Positions 8,299 to 9,343 of a stretch of DNA of 9,343 nt are shown here, piece by piece (position 1 is the stretch's first letter; each line of letters starts with the position of its first letter). The position numbers were made by a program, and so were the translations under genes. A model generated the notes under the pieces. The model made no database searches. It saw only the letters and a list, made by a program, of their open reading frames with translations, and was not told where the DNA came from. This DNA is from Bacteriovoracaceae bacterium (GTDB taxonomy: Bacteria; Bdellovibrionota; UBA1018), in the NCBI GenBank assembly GCA_023250795.1, contig JAHFAB010000051.1, positions 1-9,343 of the forward strand, read 5' to 3'.

Positions 8299-8304
8299 CT
8301 CCTT
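8299..8304 (-). promoter_or_regulatory. Strong Shine-Dalgarno for the first DUF3015 gene
   Basis: AAGGAG lies six bases before the ATG at 8290-8292. It is the best ribosome-binding site in the window and contrasts with the weak or absent sites of the neighbouring minus-strand envelope genes. Confidence 0.8.
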
Positions 8305-8368
8305 GTTAAATTAGTTAAAATTAAAATGCTTCTAAGTAGTTGAGCAGATGTCCAATTTTAATACAATA

Positions 8369-8421
8369 GAAAATTATAAAAGAAGTTATATGTTGAGCTC
8401 ACGTCTGCCCAACATACAACT
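8369..8421 (-). terminator. Inverted repeat with U-rich tail, candidate atpBE terminator
   Basis: The arms 8410-8421 and 8384-8395 match at 11 of 12 positions around a 14-nt spacer. The single exception becomes a G-U pair in minus-strand RNA but a C-A mismatch in plus-strand RNA, which favours an RNA hairpin made in the direction of atpBE. It is followed by the U-rich TCTTTTATAATTTTC (8383-8369). The stem is AT-rich and the U-tract interrupted, so termination may be weak. An operator over the DUF3015 promoter is the alternative. Confidence 0.45.
8373..8378 (-). promoter_or_regulatory. Possible -10 element for the DUF3015 pair
   Basis: A perfect TATAAT on the minus strand would place transcription start near 8366 with a leader of about 74 nt. 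No good -35 lies at the correct distance; the position is occupied by TGAGCT inside the spacer of an inverted repeat. The hexamer may instead simply be part of the U-rich tail of a terminator. Confidence 0.3.
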
Positions 8422-8499
8422 CAATATTAAGGTGAGAACACCAAAACCCCTAAAACTCCACGGCTCGCCGCATTAATTCCTGACTCAACGAGACTGGTG

Positions 8500-8811
8500 T
8501 TAAATTTTAATTTTAACAAATGCGATCACGAACGCGTAGATCACCAAAGATTCGATGAGCGCAAGTCCGATAATCATTGGAACGAAAACTTTTCCGGCGG
8601 CGGCTGGGTTGCGGGCAATCCCTTCGAGTGCCGCGGCTGCCGTTTTGCCTTGTCCCAATGACCCACCAAATGCTGCAAGTCCAATCGCAAGGGCTGCGCC
8701 TAAAGAGGCATATGCATCTCCACCACCTGTCCCCTCTGACGCCATAGCGACAGACGCTCCGAGCAGACATGCGAACGATCCAACTAAAAACAGTGCTTTT
8801 TTGAAACTCAT
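8500..8811 (-). CDS. atpE: F0F1 ATP synthase subunit c, with N-terminal signal-like extension
   Basis: Subunit c forms the membrane rotor ring. The core has two helices joined by the polar loop ARNPAAAGK, with ion-binding Glu in IESLVIY (Glu91 counted from the upstream ATG at 8823). Numbered the same way, Gln58, Ser92 and Tyr96 match the Na-site residues Gln32, Ser66 and Tyr70 of Ilyobacter tartaricus, but Thr67 is Leu and Pro28 is Gly, so coupling to H or Na is undecided. Residues before the first helix look like a signal peptide (Lys-Lys, hydrophobic stretch, AMAS), making the protein longer than the 79-residue E. coli form. I chose the ATG at 8811 because GGATGGGA lies 6-11 bases upstream; the ATG at 8823 abuts AAAGG with no spacing. 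It follows atpB closely and no atpF follows it. Confidence 0.93.
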   Translation of the reverse strand: MSFKKALFLVGSFACLLGASVAMASEGTGGGDAYASLGAALAIGLAAFGGSLGQGKTAAAALEGIARNPAAAGKVFVPMIIGLALIESLVIYAFVIAFVKIKI

Positions 8812-8817
8812 CGAAAA

Positions 8818-8828
8818 TCCCATCCTTT
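8818..8828 (-). promoter_or_regulatory. Ribosome-binding site that decides the atpE start
   Basis: On the minus strand AAAGGATGGGA contains purine-rich SD-like cores 6 to 11 bases before the ATG at 8809-8811. The in-frame ATG at 8821-8823 lies inside this sequence, so it is a less likely initiator. Confidence 0.55.
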
Positions 8829-8829
8829 C

Positions 8830-9343
8830 TTAATGGTCATGTGCTGTAGATAACGAAATATAAACCATCGTCAACAAACAGAAAACGAAGGCTTGTACGA
8901 ACGAAACAAATAATCCTAAACCGTAAAAAATAACTGGTAACAAATAAGGAACTAGGCCTGAAAACACACTGAGTACCAAGTGGTCCCCCATCATGTTTCC
9001 TCTTAACCTCAGAGCGAGAGAAAACGGCCTAAATATGTGCGAAGCTAGCTCTATAATCAAAAGAAGAGGAGCCAACCACCAGACTGGGCCTAAAAAATGT
9101 TTCAGGTAGCCCGCCCCATGAGCCTTAAACCCTGCAACATTATAATAGATGAAAACAAAGAGTCCTAGGGCAAGCGTCGTATTGAGATCTCCTGTTGGGG
9201 CAACAAAACCAGGAATCAGACCAATGAGGTTCGAAGTAAAAATAAAAACAAAGAGCGTACCTATCAATGGAAAATAAACAGGAGCCTCATGATGCCCTAT
9301 AACGCTCTCCGTGAGCCGATAAAGGCTTTCTGCTATGATTTCA
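8830..9343 (-). CDS. atpB: F0F1 ATP synthase subunit a, 5' end outside window
   Basis: Subunit a forms the two half-channels that pass ions to the c-ring. The frame is open to the right edge of the window, so the start codon is missing; about 170 C-terminal residues are visible. The TTG at 9265-9267 is an internal Leu codon in VYFPLIGTLFVF, not a start. The key motif SLALRLRGNMMGDH carries the essential arginine equivalent to E. coli Arg210 (codon 9007-9009), and FVQAFVFCLLTMVYIS contains the conserved Gln of the last helix. E. coli Glu219 and His245 are replaced by His and Gly; from memory this resembles the deltaproteobacterial pattern. Several membrane helices are obvious, including GTLFVFIFTSNLIGLIPG. 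Its stop lies 6 bp before the upstream atpE ATG, or 18 bp before the preferred one, indicating a single transcript. Confidence 0.96.
   Translation of the reverse strand, partial: EIIAESLYRLTESVIGHHEAPVYFPLIGTLFVFIFTSNLIGLIPGFVAPTGDLNTTLALGLFVFIYYNVAGFKAHGAGYLKHFLGPVWWLAPLLLIIELASHIFRPFSLALRLRGNMMGDHLVLSVFSGLVPYLLPVIFYGLGLFVSFVQAFVFCLLTMVYISLSTAHDH

Larger units (their letters stand above)
8293..8499. other. 207-bp intergenic region between atpE and DUF3015 genes
   Basis: The region is AT-rich and holds, in minus-strand order, two very short hairpin-prone sequences (8461-8470 and 8431-8442), the 12-bp inverted repeat (8384-8421), a TATAAT hexamer and the Shine-Dalgarno of the DUF3015 gene. 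I see no tRNA, no known riboswitch and no credible coding sequence. Confidence 0.6.

Noticed and set aside
8431..8470. Short palindromes GGTGAGAACACC and CGGCTCGCCG downstream of atpE
   Set aside because: Stems are three to four base pairs with no T-tract, which is expected by chance; the repeat at 8384-8421 is the better terminator candidate.
8450..8473. Seven-codon minus-strand reading frame after atpE with AGGAAT upstream
   Set aside because: It is too short to support as a gene and has no sign of conservation or regulatory pairing.
8555..8833. 92-codon plus-strand open frame opposite atpE
   Set aside because: Its Ala/Pro-rich translation is the mirror of the Gly/Ala-rich subunit c sequence, a common artefact.
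9265..9267. TTG as a start codon for atpB
   Set aside because: The frame continues upstream to the window edge with subunit a-like sequence, so this is an internal leucine.

Overview
This 9.3 kb window looks like ordinary chromosome from a Gram-negative bacterium of mid-range GC content, most plausibly a Bdellovibrio-type or former 'deltaproteobacterial' lineage. Several things point that way. There is an outer-membrane barrel protein with a DUF4105 (Lnb-type) domain, a lipoprotein hydrolase and two DUF3015 proteins with signal peptides. The ATP synthase a and c genes end without atpF following them, and subunit c carries a signal-peptide-like N-terminal extension. The lineage is inferred from gene content, not from a marker gene. 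I see no transposase, integrase, phage gene, CRISPR array, tRNA or rRNA.

Left block (1-4285, + strand): the 3' third of pdxA (vitamin B6 synthesis), a phosphomannomutase/phosphoglucomutase and uvrA (nucleotide excision repair). They are locked together by a 4-nt ATGA overlap and a 1-nt TAATG overlap, so they form one translationally coupled operon of functionally unrelated housekeeping genes. The uvrA product is complete in one frame but about 96 residues shorter than E. coli UvrA. The missing part maps precisely to the insertion domain, while all three zinc modules, both ATPase cassettes and the UvrB-binding domain remain.

Middle block (4289-7143, - strand): it converges on uvrA with only 3 bp between stop codons. 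A DUF4105 protein with a C-terminal beta-barrel is followed after 8 bp by a lipoprotein alpha/beta hydrolase. Together they look like a two-gene envelope lipid or lipoprotein enzyme unit.

Right block (7222-9343, - strand): the end of atpB and all of atpE are followed by a 207-bp intergenic region with a 12-bp inverted repeat, and then by two tandem DUF3015 paralogues. A strong intrinsic terminator closes the DUF3015 pair. It sits only a few bases before the DUF4105 start codon, leaving almost no room for a separate promoter.

The best candidates for something unusual are the insertion-domain-less UvrA, the terminator jammed against the DUF4105 start, and the barrel-linked thiol enzyme paired with a lipoprotein serine hydrolase. 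I did not find convincing evidence of a wholly new multi-gene system.
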